Positions 42,884 to 54,329 of a stretch of 64,000 nucleotides of DNA are shown piece by piece. The notes beneath the pieces are model-generated. The model was given only the letters and a program-made list of their open reading frames with translations, was not told where the DNA came from and did not search any database. Position 1 is the stretch's first letter. The number at the start of each line of letters is the position of its first letter. The position numbers were made by a program, and so were the translations under genes. The stretch covers positions 58,504,773-58,568,772 of the forward strand of contig NC_052510.1 of NCBI RefSeq assembly GCF_014356525.2. Direction: 5' to 3'. This stretch comes from Nilaparvata lugens. Its lineage: Eukaryota > Arthropoda > Insecta > Hemiptera > Delphacidae.

Positions 42884-43036
42884 TGCAATAGGGAGGAGGA
42901 GGAGGATGTCACACATTTCATTGGAACATGTCCCATTCTCGTCGAGTTCAGATGGCAACACTTTGACACGAGAAAATCTGAAGAACAACCTGAACGATGA
43001 TGACTGGCTGAAGATAGGTTGCATACTGTGTTGATA
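42884..43036 (+). pseudogene. decayed LINE ORF2 C-terminus (zinc-finger tail), frameshifted
   Basis: One frame (42,884-43,000) encodes CNREEEEDVTHFIGTCP, the C...ED..HF...CP finger typical of the C-terminus of several non-LTR retrotransposon ORF2 proteins, then FRWQHF. The continuation expected in the family appears in another frame as NLNDDDWLKIG. A single frameshift near 42,955-42,965 would explain both. A decayed fragment next to, but different from, the RTE-type piece starting at 43,129. Confidence 0.6.
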
Positions 43037-43128
43037 CATGGGAATACAGAGACTACTTAATTTCGGTGTTCAATGGATAGTGAGTTGGGAACTGCTAAAT
43101 GAACGCTTCAAAGAAAAAAGTATAATGA

Positions 43129-43587
43129 AAAACAAACACCTATGATACAGATAAAGATATTAATAACAAAGTATCAAAGTTCCAACGAATATGTGGCAAT
43201 ATTCATAGAAACCTCAAAAATAAAACAAGGCAGGATACTAGAATCAAATTCTTCAATACCATCGCTGTACCAACGCTGCTTTACGGAAGTGAGAATTGGA
43301 TCCACACACGTAGAGTAGACAGCAAGATTCAAGCTGCAGAAATAAGGTTTCTAAGAAGTGTGTTTGGCTGCACTAGAACAGATAGAATCAGAAATGAGGA
43401 GATAAGAAGAGCTTTATCTGTTACACCTTTACATGGAAAAATCATTCAAAACAGAATGAATTGGTGCAGTCATTTGAATAGAATGCCTCCTGGACGAATA
43501 CCTTTGGAGGCTAAATGCTATAAACCTACTGGGAAAAGAGACGTGGGAAGACCGAGGAAAAGATGGGTGCCGGAACAGGTTCTTTAA
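43129..43587 (+). pseudogene. RTE/endonuclease-RT type LINE, C-terminal fragment
   Basis: An open frame of ~152 codons ending TAA (43,585-43,587). It contains VPTLLYGSENW, EIRFLRSVFGC, RTDRIRNEEIRR and the C-terminal GKRDVGRPRKRW. This order (LYG.E.W, R..R..E, R.GRP..RW) is well known from the C-terminal domain of RTE-like insect LINEs. The catalytic domain is missing upstream, where an in-frame TGA stands at 43,126. Six to eight GAA repeats follow at 43,603-43,632, probably the 3' tail. The GTG at 43,360 is not a real start. Confidence 0.82.
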
Positions 43588-43602
43588 CAAACCTAATCCT
43601 TG

Positions 43603-43636
43603 AAGTGAAGAAGAAGAAGAAGAAGAAGAAGGAGAA
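43603..43636 (+). repeat. (GAA)n LINE tail
   Basis: GAAGAAGAAGAAGAAGAAGA directly after the RTE-type fragment; the natural seed for longer GAA arrays such as 55,260-55,600. Confidence 0.75.
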
Positions 43637-43714
43637 AAACAAACATTTTTAATTTCGTATGGAATCTACTAGTATTTATGAAAAACCTCACCCTGACGGT
43701 CGATGACCAGAGGG

Positions 43715-43900
43715 TTTGATTATTTATTTATTATTTATTCCACAATCACAATATCGAATTGATTATTGAGAGAGAATCAACAGGATAAACCCAAAACTGT
43801 TCCTCTTCATAATTTTGATAAAAATAGTCATGAAAAGACATTTTTTATAAAAATTAGGTTATGAAAGCACATTTATAGAGATCACAAAAATGTAATGCTT
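43715..43900 (-). mobile_element. LINE/SINE 3' end, minus, TTTA tail
   Basis: ATTATTTATTTATTATTTATT, then 'agagagaatcaacaggataaacccaaaactgttcctcttc'. Same family as 8,565 and 48,776 (reverse). Confidence 0.65.
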
Positions 43901-43935
43901 GTTATAACTGTGAATATATTTTTGCATAATATTAA

Positions 43936-45209
43936 CCTACCGGCAGTCGCGCTGTTGTAAAAAGTACAACAGTGTCAGTTTCTTTTGCTGCACAAAACTA
44001 TTGGATGGGGTGGTGTCAGTGAATGAGTCACCTATGCATTCCAAAACTTTCTCCCCATCACTCCACTGAGTTGCAGTATCAACCGAGCAATGATTCAGTC
44101 TTTAAGTGCCAATTAGTCGCGACAGTGCATAAGTCGAACTGTGCATAAGATAGGGAAATACTGTATACGGGGACTGTAAACGAACCAATAACACAGAATA
44201 TTGATGGCTTTGCTTGGTGTACCTTATTCAGATATGGAATGGTGACCATCCGAATGTTCATAGGCGTAAAATGATCCAAAAAGATGGGAAAAGTGATAAT
44301 AAAATTTATTTATATGTTTTGTCTAGGGATGGGTATCGATACATCGATGTTTTTAACATCGATGTTCACTGGTCGATGTTTTTCACTTATCGATGGTTTA
44401 ACCTAGACATCGGTCATCCGATCGATGTTTTTCCCAACTAAAAAGTACCTAAAAACAATTCTAATTTTTTAATTTGATAGTAACAATATACAGCAATAGT
44501 AACAGAATATAATCATTATCTTTGTCATATTTAGTGTAGTATTCTGTTTAGTGTTTTTCTTGAATATAGATCACTCTTGTGAAAGATCTCGCATAAGTTT
44601 TGACTTCCTGCTGATTGTTTTTTTTTCAATCAGGCTCTCTGTATTTTTATGTGAGACTGTTGGATACTCTTGAAGATTTACATTAATTCTACTTCTGTGG
44701 CCCGTGTCAAGGTTGGATACTTATTCAGAATTGAATAAGAGGTCGGATTCTTCGTTTCTTAGGAAGAAAGAGTTTTTTTCTTATTACAATTATATATTTC
44801 CTCAACATGCGTTTAACACTAATTAATCTAGCTTTGGAAAAGAGGTCCTCCTATTGTAAGGAGAGCAGATATCCATATAAAAAAACTTAATCCATTTTCA
44901 TTTCCTGTGCTCTGCTAGAATACCTGTATTCTAGGTACCTTGGTATCATCCGTAAAAACGTAGGGTGATACAACAATGTTGAAAAACATCGATGTTCAAA
45001 AAACATCGATGTTTACTATTCGATGTTTTTCACTTATCGATGTTAAGGTGAAAAAACATCGATGTTCAAAACATCGATGTTTTGTCTTTCGATACCCATC
45101 CCTAGTTTTGACAGTAAACAGGATACATAAAACTTGGAAAATTGGATGTTGTAAAAAGTTACAACACGCGACTGCTCGTGTGATTGAGTAGAGCGCGACT
45201 ATCGGAAGG
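43936..45209. mobile_element. piggyBac-like MITE with nested hAT-like MITE
   Basis: Ends CCTACCGGCAGTCGCGCT and (complement of right end) CCTTCCGATAGTCGCGCT: 18 bp with three mismatches. Flanks are TTAA (43,932-43,935) and TTAG (45,210-45,213, one change from TTAA). TTAA targeting is the piggyBac signature. Subterminal TTGTAAAAAGT(T)ACAAC hairpins occur on both sides. Without the nested element it would be about 490 bp. No transposase. Confidence 0.8.
44324..45104. mobile_element. 781-bp hAT-like MITE
   Basis: TIR TAGGGATGGGTATCGA / TCGATACCCATCCCTA (inner bases vary) with an 8-bp target duplication GTTTTGTC / GTTTTGAC (44,316-44,323; 45,105-45,112; one mismatch). An 8-bp duplication and TAGGG ends are hAT features. 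Both subterminal regions carry many AAACATCGATGTT palindromes, probably transposase sites. No coding. Confidence 0.88.
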
Positions 45210-45213
45210 TTAG

Positions 45214-46140
45214 CTTGGAAATAATGAAGAAATAAAAGCAAATTATCCATCCATTCAGTCATAATTCATATTATGTATTTGGTGCAATAAAATTGTTCCG
45301 ATTTGAATTGAGAAATTACCTCCATCTCAAGACTAGATTGATCTCAACTGCATTCAGCTACATATGGATGCAGTTGCAGAATTCCTAATTGAATTTTTTG
45401 GAGATCAAGGTCACAGAAGGCGAGGAATAAAAATGAGTGTAGAAAAGAAGCACAAAGATTGTGAGCATGTGGGTGTGCTGAGACGACTTGACTCCATTTA
45501 TGAAGTGAGTCGAACAATGAAGCAATTGAACCAGTTCATGTTTTTCCAGTTGCAGTGACAGTCATACAAATTGGTTGATTTGTTAAATTTATTGCGGGAT
45601 CGAAATTGCGCGCTTACGGTAGTGAAGACATGAGGTAACTATGACTCACTAATACCGTAATTTGAAGTCGGCAAAGGTATGACCTAGATGCATGTATGGA
45701 ATTAAGTCATTGCGCTTGCGCCGTGGAGGCTGAAATGTGATTGAAAGGTTGGTTGTTTTGATCAGTAAATTGAAATGTAAGAGATAAGTGTTATGAAACC
45801 AAAACAGATCATGATCTGAGGAATTCAATTCATGACAATGATTAGGTATAGCCTTATCTGTGGAGCGAATTATGAAAGTAGTTCTTTATTAATCAGTTAC
45901 AACTGAGTACTGACTGATTTCACAATGATAAATAGGTCAAGTAATAGGTTTATATGGTAATACAAAAACTGATTTGTTCACTTATTTTGATGCCTGTACA
46001 GTATATCATGAATAATTTGACACAAATTTATGATAAAGTACTTCGAGAAGTCATTTTCTTATATTTGACTCTGAAATGAACATGGAGAATGATACTTTAT
46101 CGTTCTTCCATTTGACTCTAGATCTAATATGAAAACTGAT
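45214..46140. other. no recognisable gene
   Basis: The 64-codon frame at 45,364-45,558 (plus) is unrecognised. A short inverted repeat TTACGGTAGTG...CACTAATACCGTAA lies at 45,613-45,662. Confidence 0.35.
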
Positions 46141-46153
46141 ACTCAATTCATTT

Positions 46154-46623
46154 CATTTTGCTGATGACTTGGCTATTCAGATCAAATGTAATAATTTGTT
46201 AAAATGTTAATTTGAGTAAATGTTAACCCAGTTGTACTAATTACTGTCTATTATGCATATGTTCATAGCCATTTGTCTTATGGTATTGTTGCCTGGGGGA
46301 ATGACACTAACGTTAAGAGACTGTTTGTTTTGCAGAAGCGTGCAATAAGAGTGATTGCTCATGTCCATGGTCGAACACATTGTAGACCTCTATTCCAACA
46401 AATGAAAATATTAACTGTCTCTGCTATCTATGCTTTTGAGTGTTTAATGTATATAAAGAAGAATCTGGCATTTATTCCTTTGAATAATACTGTTCATAAT
46501 CATTTTACTAAGAACGCGTTTGCTCTTAGAGTGAATCAATGTGATTATTCATACACACTGAATGGTTTTATTGAGTATGGCATCAGACTGTTTAATAATT
46601 TACCTGATAACATTAAATTCTAG
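46154..46623 (+). pseudogene. LINE reverse transcriptase fragment with internal deletion
   Basis: HFADDLAIQIK (catalytic FADD box) is encoded at 46,154-46,186 and followed by a stop. A deletion removes the region between motif C and the thumb. The frame resumes by about 46,222, with SYGIVAWGN, LQKRAIRVI and CRPLFQQMKIL to the TAG at 46,621-46,623. It aligns motif for motif with the copy at 40,342 (YGVIFWG, LQKKAIRII, CRPYFKEKRLL). It is a related but more decayed family member. The 3' UTR runs to about 46,825 with a TTGAATTTTGAATTT tail. Confidence 0.8.
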
Positions 46624-46825
46624 AGACTAAATGTTTTAAGAATAGAAAAGAAACTTTCCTTGTTGAAAAATGTCCATACAATAAAAATGAACTGTTAGAT
46701 AATATGTGATACATAATCTGTGATCTTATGACTGTTTTAACTTATCTGTTCTATATATGTTTTGACTTTGTTATGCATTTTGAAAAAAAGGTTACAGCAA
46801 TGGAAAGAATTTGAATTTTGAATTT

Positions 46826-47000
46826 ATTATTTATTTATTCATAGACAATAGATACAATGCAAGTAAAAACCACAGACATTCGCCCAAAACTGCTTTAAAC
46901 CTTAATTTGGAATACACAGTCTAGAGGTTATGTAAATGATAACTTAATTCACTTCCCATCAAAGACTAGATCCGTGAAATATTTCAATTCGATCAAATTT
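46826..47000 (-). mobile_element. LINE/SINE 3' end, minus, TTTA tail
   Basis: ATTATTTATTTATTCATAGA, 'acagacattcgcccaaaactgctttaaaccttaatttgg'. It abuts tail-to-tail with the LINE 3' end at 46,825. Confidence 0.65.
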
Positions 47001-47082
47001 TAAGAGTAGGAGCAGCTATGATCTATTATCTAATTAATAAGCAAACCGATTCAATAACTACAAAATCCCTTCCAGAACCACT

Positions 47083-47288
47083 TTTTTTGTGGCTAGTAAC
47101 ACATGAGAGATTTCTATAAGAAGTTATTTTTTGTTCACTTAAATCCAACACAAGAATTTCATATTGTTAATTTTAATTCAATGAATGTAATATTCCTTCC
47201 ATAACAATTTTCCTGTGGCAAGTAACACATGAGAGATTTGTATAAGAAGTTATTTTTTGTTCACTGAAATCCAACATAAAAATTCCCT
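47083..47288 (+). repeat. 126-bp tandem duplication
   Basis: GTGGC(T/A)AGTAACACATGAGAG...AGAAGTTATTTTTTGTTCAC recurs 126 bp apart with few changes. Confidence 0.85.
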
Positions 47289-47299
47289 ATTAATAATTT

Positions 47300-48230
47300 C
47301 AATTCGAGCTCTTTGTTTCGAAGTTCTTCAAGGAGAAATTCTATGATCTAAGTTTTTAGAATTGGTATGACATTTGAACATAATATAAGTACTACACTAT
47401 ACGCCAGGATAGTATATAGCTATATACTCTTCTAACTTCTATACTACTCTATTCTTCTATATACTATTCTTGCACTATACGTACTTCTCTACTTCTATAT
47501 TCTTGATAATTATCTGAAGTCTGAAGATCATGATTAAAATTTATCTCGAGTGGTTTATCTTTGCGAAATTTATCTTGAAGAACTAACTGAAGAAAATAGC
47601 TGGAACTGAAATTAATTAACAGGAGAATAGGGTATTGAAAGCCGCTGAAAGAGCTTGATGTGCAACTGGAAAAAAGTCAGAAATACTGATATACCTAATA
47701 AACAGAATTTTGATTGTTAACAACACAAATCAACGTTTCCTAACGGTGGAATTGGATAAAGGAATAAGAAGATTCCTTAACTATGGATGTTATAGAACTC
47801 AATCATTTACTTCGTCAAATGTTCTCACAGTCAACGAAGGAAGTGGAATTATAGAGCCTAAGTAGGATGATAGATACAAAGTAGATAAAGTAGATAGTAG
47901 ATTGTCAGAGAGCCTCACATTAATAGAACAGTGATAAAATTATTATGATAGAATGATACTGAAATCAATGGACAAATTGATGATCTCATATTGAGAATTT
48001 TATTCCCTTGTTGTCTCTGTCTGTATGTCTCTCTAGTTACCACAAACTGAAGTAATATTCTACGGGCTGATGGCTGAAGGACTACTAGAGACTGAGGAGG
48101 TCCTAACAGGAAGGTGACTGGTGAAAAAGTGAGAAGGCCGACTATTGATGGTGGTTTTCGACTCGTGTTAGTACACAAAACGGGCGATAGGGGTCACCAC
48201 CTGCTTGAGGCCTACTTTGGAACTCTGGCT
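47300..48230. other. no recognisable gene
   Basis: Includes a run of TATACT(A/C)TTCT repeats (47,405-47,500). The 87-codon minus frame at 47,915-48,178 is unrecognised. Confidence 0.4.
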
Positions 48231-48234
48231 CAAG

Positions 48235-48480
48235 ACTCAACTTACTCTACAATTGGGTATTCTTGTTAATTATTACATTAAGTGGCTAGCAGACCACCTA
48301 GAATACACATGGTGTTCTACTTTATAGTTAACTGTTTTGTCTACTATTATTGACTCAACTTACTACTCTAGAATTGTCTAGACTTACTACTAGACTTAAT
48401 TGTCAACTTACTACTCTAGACTACTCTACAATTGGGTATTCTGCTTTATTATCACACTGAGTGGCTAACATACAACCTAA
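48235..48480 (+). repeat. ~183-bp duplication
   Basis: CTCTACAATTGGGTATTCT followed by TATTA...A(A/G)TGGCTA(G/A)CA occurs at 48,245 and 48,431. A weaker third copy lies near 48,610-48,660. Confidence 0.65.
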
Positions 48481-48775
48481 AATGGGCCATATTTTGTCGA
48501 CTTAGAATAATTGAAGGTCCTCTACTGCAAATGATAAATTGAAACAATGATAGATATGAATATTATCATCCACCAACAATGAATGAAAACATCGATTTCA
48601 CGAGATTCCGTCTCAAGACTCAAATTTACTTTCTATAGATTATTCTGCTTTATTATCACCTCAAAAAAATTTTAATTCTCTGTCAGTAACATAATTATAA
48701 GCTTCATATTCAGAACAGCTTCATAAATTGTTCACAGTTCAGAACTTTGAACTTTAACTTTCCTCAGTAAGAACA

Positions 48776-48908
48776 TAACCTATTTTTTCGGACATTTTAT
48801 TATTTATCAAAATTTGGGAACAGAATAGTTTTGGGCTATGCCTGTTGTTCTATCCCGATCATATTCATATGATTTGTAATTATATCAAATAAATAAATAA
48901 ATAGATAT
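48776..48908 (+). mobile_element. LINE/SINE 3' end with AAATA tail
   Basis: ACCTATTTTTTCGGACATTT, GAATAGTTTTGGGCTATGCC, ATTCATATGATTTGTAATTA, AAATAAATAAATAAATAG; close to 17,870-18,005. Confidence 0.75.
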
Positions 48909-48959
48909 TGTATTTGCTATCATTTACCTGGTGGCCTACACTCTGCCTCAGGATAAAAT

Positions 48960-49200
48960 TATCATTGTAGTCTGCAATTTGGCTAGGTATTATACTTCAG
49001 AGTGGATAGAGAATGGCGTATTATTAAGTTTGTGTGTATTTTCGAAAATATTGCACTGTATACAGAATTTTCATTACTTACAAGTATAAGTCATAGAAAC
49101 CGTTAATGAGGAGCGTCTCGGACATGTCTGGGAAAATGTCAGTTGAATCAAATCTTTGTAACGTATGAATTTTTCGGCAAATAAATTTCAAATTTCATTT
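48960..49200 (+). mobile_element. LINE 3'-end-like sequence with AAATTTC tail
   Basis: Right part 'ttttcggcaaataaatttcaaatttcatttcat' has the polyA-like signal plus repeat tail typical of LINEs here; the left boundary is unknown. Confidence 0.4.
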
Positions 49201-49283
49201 CATAATCTTCTCACGTTATTTTTATCATCAATAATTTTGTATGTGAGGATAAGTTTCAAATGAAGCTATTCATAATACACAGT

Positions 49284-49500
49284 GAAAGTATCATTGGAGA
49301 CTCAAACCTTGGAGAGAAAGATATTCAGGGTAATATATTAAAAAAATAAATATTCAAACCTTGGAGACAAAGATATTCAGGATAGTACATCGACCCAAAA
49401 ACAGACCCCAGAGGTCCATATGGTCTATTATTGGAGTGATTGTAATACTTGTTTTGTTTTTTTGAATAAAAAAATTTGAATTTGAATAATTTGAATTAGT
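49284..49500 (+). mobile_element. short duplication followed by LINE 3' end, (AATTTG)n tail
   Basis: CAAACCTTGGAGA(G/C)AAAGATATTCAGG is duplicated ~62 bp apart (49,303 and 49,365). The following sequence ends TTTTTTTGAATAAAAAAATT then TGAATTTGAATAATTTGAAT, a LINE-type tail. Confidence 0.5.
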
Positions 49501-49799
49501 ATATTTGAAAAATAAATATTCTTGATACTCTTGATACTATCAATATATTTATTATTATTATTAAATATCAATCAGCCAATAATCCTTCATTGTCATTGAA
49601 CACAAAGTGTAGTAACAAATAACTGAAACGAGTTAATATTGAAACTAGTAGTATTGGAAAGATATGTTGAATGTTGTATTAGAAACTAATACGATCCTAG
49701 CCTACTTCAAGAGGCTGGCAGATGTATTCTTATTTTTTCAAGATCATAAAGAGTAACAACTGTCAGAGCTAAAGGAGTAGATTAAAATTCACAACTTAA

Positions 49800-49995
49800 A
49801 TAGTAATTTCAAGCTATTTCAAAATAGATTTCAAAAATTGTACACATGAAATTCTAACCTTACCTTGGACTTTGTCATCTATAAATTTGGAAGAAAAATA
49901 GCACAAGGACTACCTTATTATTTTATCTTTCAATGTTATTACATTAGTGTCATTTGCATTGTGAATAAATAAATAAATAATAAATGAATAAATAA
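49800..49995 (+). mobile_element. LINE/SINE 3' end with AAATA tail
   Basis: 'accttggactttgtcatctataaatttgg', TGTGAATAAATAAATAAATA. The preceding 'attaaaattcacaacttaaat' recurs after the tail at 50,031, a possible target duplication of about 19-20 bp. Confidence 0.55.
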
Positions 49996-50049
49996 TAATA
50001 TTCTTAATCTTTCAGAACACATGAAGTGAATTAAAATTCACAACTTAAA

Positions 50050-50975
50050 TCTAGATGTAAAACTATAAGTTAATTTCCGGACTCAAATCAACTTTTGAAA
50101 ACAGAAACCAAAAATGGTGAACCTAACCAGTCCATCTTATCCAACTCTCGACTTCCGACCTCCTAAAAAAGGAAGATTATTTTCCTGGCATTGTCAATCA
50201 CAAAGGGGTTTAGATCGACATGATTCTTTTTGGAAATGTCAATTAGGCGTGAAGTGGCATCCAGTGTTAGAACAGCTTCCAGCTGTGGTCAGGATAGAAG
50301 GATAGAGATAGGCCACTAAGTAGCTTACCATCTATTATATCGGAGAAGTGGATCGGCTTGATCTTCATCCATTTTGATTCAGGCATCCAATTTCTGTCTG
50401 GAACTCACCTTGGCTGGCCGAGTCAGATATTTCATTATTTTTTACACCTGGATGGAGTGACTATCTGCTTTCTAGTGACTTTTCTATCGTATTAGAACCA
50501 CAATTTCGTCCCCTTCCCAACTTCTACATTACAAAACGATGTCTAATTAGTAGAAGTAGAACGGATAAGCAATAATGATCATTAAAATTTGAATTAATTA
50601 GTTATAAAAATTATAATCCACCGTCCATCATATATTTTTCATGTCATCGTTATCGTTGCTAGCCTATTATCAATTTCCATTTTTATCAGAATTATTATAG
50701 GCTTATAATAATTACGAAATTATTAGAATTATTAGAATAATATGTTGTGTCGTGTAACCGTTAGTTTGGAGTCATATCAATTATTATAAAATTCGTTACT
50801 ACCAAAATTCAACGAGTAAAAACGGATGTTCTTCTTCCATAAATTAGTTTTAAAAATTATAAAACTGAGAAATCCTTGAGTAACATTTCTTGGTGCACTT
50901 AAATAACATTTATCGAGGAACTTTCGTATTCAACAGACTTGGAAAGACAATATAAATAAAAATAGAAAACCAAGT
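50050..50975. other. no recognised gene
   Basis: The 63-codon frame at 50,114-50,305 has balanced composition but no domain I recognise. The remainder is AT-rich. Confidence 0.35.
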
Positions 50976-50979
50976 ATCT

Positions 50980-51115
50980 TTTTTACTTTCCCTGCCCTAT
51001 TACCATAGGTAAGGAAAGTATTGCTTTCCGCAAAAAAATAAGGTACCCCAATTTCTAAATTTCTATACGTTTCAAGGTCCCCTGAGTCCAAAAAAGTGGT
51101 TTTTGGGTATTGGTC

Positions 51116-51157
<42 letters not shown>

Positions 51158-51824
51158 TGTGTGTGTGTGTGTATGAGTGTATGTGCGTCTGTGTACACGA
51201 TATCTCATCTCCCAATCAACGGAATGACTTGAAATTTGGAACTCAAGGTCTTTACACTATAAGGATCCGACACAAACAATTTCGATCAAATGCAATTCAA
51301 GATGGCGGCTAAAATGGCGAAAATGTTGTCAAAAACAGGTTTTTTCGCGATTTTCTCGAAAATGGCTCCAACGATTTTGATAAAATACCTTAAATAGTCA
51401 TTAATAAGCTCTACCAAGTGCAACAAGTCTCATATCTGTAAAAATTTCAGGAGCACTGCACCATCTATGTGAAGTTTGATTTTAGATTCCCAATTATCAG
51501 GCTTCAGATACAATACAAACTGAAAATTTTAAGTGGAAGAGATAGAGCATAAAAATCTCTACAATTAATGTTCAGTAACATTTTCACCTAAAATTGAAAA
51601 TAAGCTTGAAATTTGAGAAAATGCGATTATTCAATTGCAAACTGTTGGCAACTGTTGATTCTATTAAATCATTCACTATGAAGAGATCGTGTGCGTTATT
51701 GTCCTGTCACCAGCTGGCTCAGATCTTTGTATAGTAAACTAGTATGCGCGTGAACACTAGCGTCAGGTGATCAATTTTCATAACGGCAAGGAAAGTTGTG
51801 TGATTGCGCCACACCAGATTTTTC
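50980..51824 (-). mobile_element. ~845-bp dispersed repeat, copy 1
   Basis: Left end CTTTCCCTGCCCTATTACCA with palindromic CCTAT/ATAGG and CTTTCC/GGAAAG arms. Interior includes 'ccccaatttctaaatttctatacg', (TG)n at 51,119-51,174, 'gagatatcgtgtacac', 'aagatggcggctaaaatgg'. Right end AACGGCAAGGAAAGTTGTG ... GCGCCACACCAGATTTTT. The same sequence in opposite orientation occurs at 62,777-63,592. No coding; superfamily unknown. Confidence 0.8.
51119..51174. repeat. (TG)n microsatellite inside the 845-bp repeat
   Basis: TG repeat with one GAGTG break. The other copy has a shorter CA run at the same place (63,427-63,454), so the dinucleotide tract is ancestral to the element. Confidence 0.9.
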
Positions 51825-53015
51825 AAAATTGTTTAGTCACATCAATATGAATATTATTTGTGTTGATATTTAAGTTTTCTTGGTTTTAAACTTTATAAAA
51901 TGCAAACTCAGGAAGTGAAAGTGTAAATTTTTAGTGAGAAAACATGAAGAACTCAATATATGACCTATAAACTTGAGTGTTGATAGGAAATGACATTGGG
52001 TAATATGGCAAGGCAGAACATCTCTCTGCCAATAAAAGCCATAAGAATTAATAAATAAAAATATATAATTTTATATTCAAGAGTAGCCCTGAAGAAATCA
52101 AAAATGGAACGACAAGTATATTGATCTAAGGAAGACATTGTTACTAAGAGATTTAATTCAATTCAATTCAAAAAGCTATTTATTTCATAAGTCGTACAGG
52201 CAATTACAGTGGTAGCCTACATTATAAAATAAGAATACACTTTACAATAAAAATAAGACAATGTCAGCACCACAGAAATGACAACAGATATACAAATATA
52301 TATTAAGAAATATTTACTCTCGCAGAGGCATTACTGCCTGTGTGCGAGATGTAAGGGTGCAACAGAAATAGAGGCGATATCAAACTTTTTTTTGATAATT
52401 TCATGATTAACCATGTACTTTTGTTGGTGAAATTTAGTGATATTCCTTCATAATGGAACACTGGTATGTTTACTACAAATATCTTGAAGTTATTGCTAAA
52501 TTATGTACACGTTTTAACACCAATGGCGTCATCTTCAGCGTGAAAATTCAAGAATATTTCAATGAATCTGTGATATTAGACACAATCTATCCTCCAATTC
52601 AATTCTATATTTAGAATTTTCAATATAATATTTTATTTTATTTTTTAAATTCTATTTTATATTTAGAAATTCCAATTCTCAATTCTATATTCCTAGACAC
52701 AATGTCAGTGTTCAAGCATGAATGAATACATCTCACCAACAAGAGTACCGGTATTAATGAATTAATCAATATTTATTTAGCCTGAAGTTACAATCATGGT
52801 TTTACATGTACCATGTACCAAGATACATGATTTTTTAAAAGTATCAAAAATAAACTTGATATGACCTCTATTTCTGTTACACGCTGCAGTTCGTGATACA
52901 ATGTTGATACTCTGTATCACTGTATCAATGTTATTACACTGAGAATCATGATTATCCAAATATTAATCAATGATTGCAATAATATACCATTGTTCGTCAT
53001 TCAGGAGAGAAATCA
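51825..53015. other. LINE/SINE tail; otherwise no feature
   Basis: A minus-oriented LINE/SINE end starts with (AATTC)n at 52,150-52,170 and runs to about 52,380. Around 52,600-52,690 a local 'ttctatatttagaat' duplication is visible. No coding supported. Confidence 0.45.
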
Positions 53016-53021
53016 GTAAAA

Positions 53022-53490
53022 TTTGATGGGAGAAGTCTCTTGGATGAATGATCTCGAGAAATGCATTTTTTAGAGATTTTTTTTCAATTTTTATTCATAT
53101 GGAATGTACGAAATTGTTGATTATGTGATCCTAAGTGACACCTTATGAAAGAAGTCTCTTGAATGATGTCGAGAAATGAATTTTTTAGAGATTTTTTTTT
53201 CATTTTTATTCATATGGAATGTACGAAATTGTTGCTTATGTGATCCAAAGTGACACCTTATGAAAGAAGTCTCTTGAATGATGTCGAGAAATGAATTTTT
53301 TAGAGATTTTTTTTCATTTTTATTCATATGGAATGTACGAAATTGTTGTTCATGTGATCCAAAGTGACACCTTATGAGAGAGGTCTCTTGAATGATGTCG
53401 AGAAATGAATTTTTGAGAATATACTTCATTTTTATTCAAATAGATTGTACGAAATTGTGGTTCATGTGATCCAGTATGACACCTCATACA
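53022..53490 (+). repeat. 115-bp tandem repeat, about 4 copies
   Basis: GAGAAATG(C/A)ATTTTTTAGAG recurs at 53,056, 53,171, 53,286 and 53,400 (periods 115, 115, 114). The 102-codon minus frame (53,121-53,429) spells a repeated NSFLDIIQETS peptide twice and then shifts frame, because 115 is not a multiple of three; it is not a gene. Confidence 0.92.
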
Positions 53491-53704
53491 TCAATCGCTT
53501 CCAACTTTCAAAAATACTTTTTTCAAACTATCTCTCTTAAAATATTCAAACCTCCAAACTTCAATGTTTCTTGTGAAAACATGACAGTGATACTTCAACA
53601 TTCGCATACTTCATCATTTATATCAATATTATTGTGAAACTCTTCAGTCTGTAGGTTGATATAACCCATCATGTTGTTTCAATCTTACTGGTGATTATTT
53701 TCTA

Positions 53705-54068
53705 CGCTGAAGATCACGTTATAGTGGCAGTATAGGAAGATAGGAGAAAAAGGTTGCCAGATCTCTGCCTTGCCACCCAAACAGCTGATATTTGTATATC
53801 TGATGAATTTAACTGTTCATTATTAATTGTTGAAAATAGTTGATAATATTTTATTTGTCAAGAAAATATATTTTTGAAAGATGTAATTATAAATTTTCAT
53901 GATTGAGATTAAATATTTTGTCAATTAGTTGAATTTCTACATTGTTGATAAACGATGTGGCAACTTCGCAATGCGTGAAAGAGATAGCGCCATCTGCTTT
54001 GTTGAACGATAGACAAGGATAACAAAACCATTGCAAATCACACACTGCCATTATAACGTGGACCTCAC
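53705..54068. mobile_element. 364-bp mariner-like MITE, full copy
   Basis: Diverged left end (CGCTGAAGATCACGTTATAG), right end CCATTATAACGTGGACCTCAC, flanking TA at 53,703-53,704 and 54,069-54,070. The interior matches 26,854-27,219. Confidence 0.8.
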
Positions 54069-54329
54069 TATGGAACGTAAGTTGAATTTTGTTTTGTGAA
54101 ACATATGAATGAAGGAACCTGAATCGGCTCTCTTGAGATTGAATCATCAATAACCAACTCCAAGCCTTGAAGCACAATTAAATTTAACAAGTACGCTTTT
54201 TTCCTATTCTATCAAAACACAACAAGTTTCCAATCTTCAAGAGCCATTCAAGTAGTGTACTTGATAACTTCGTTTAAGTTTCAACAATTTCAATAGCCCT
54301 AAAAATAAGAGTGAGTAATTTCAAGCTCC

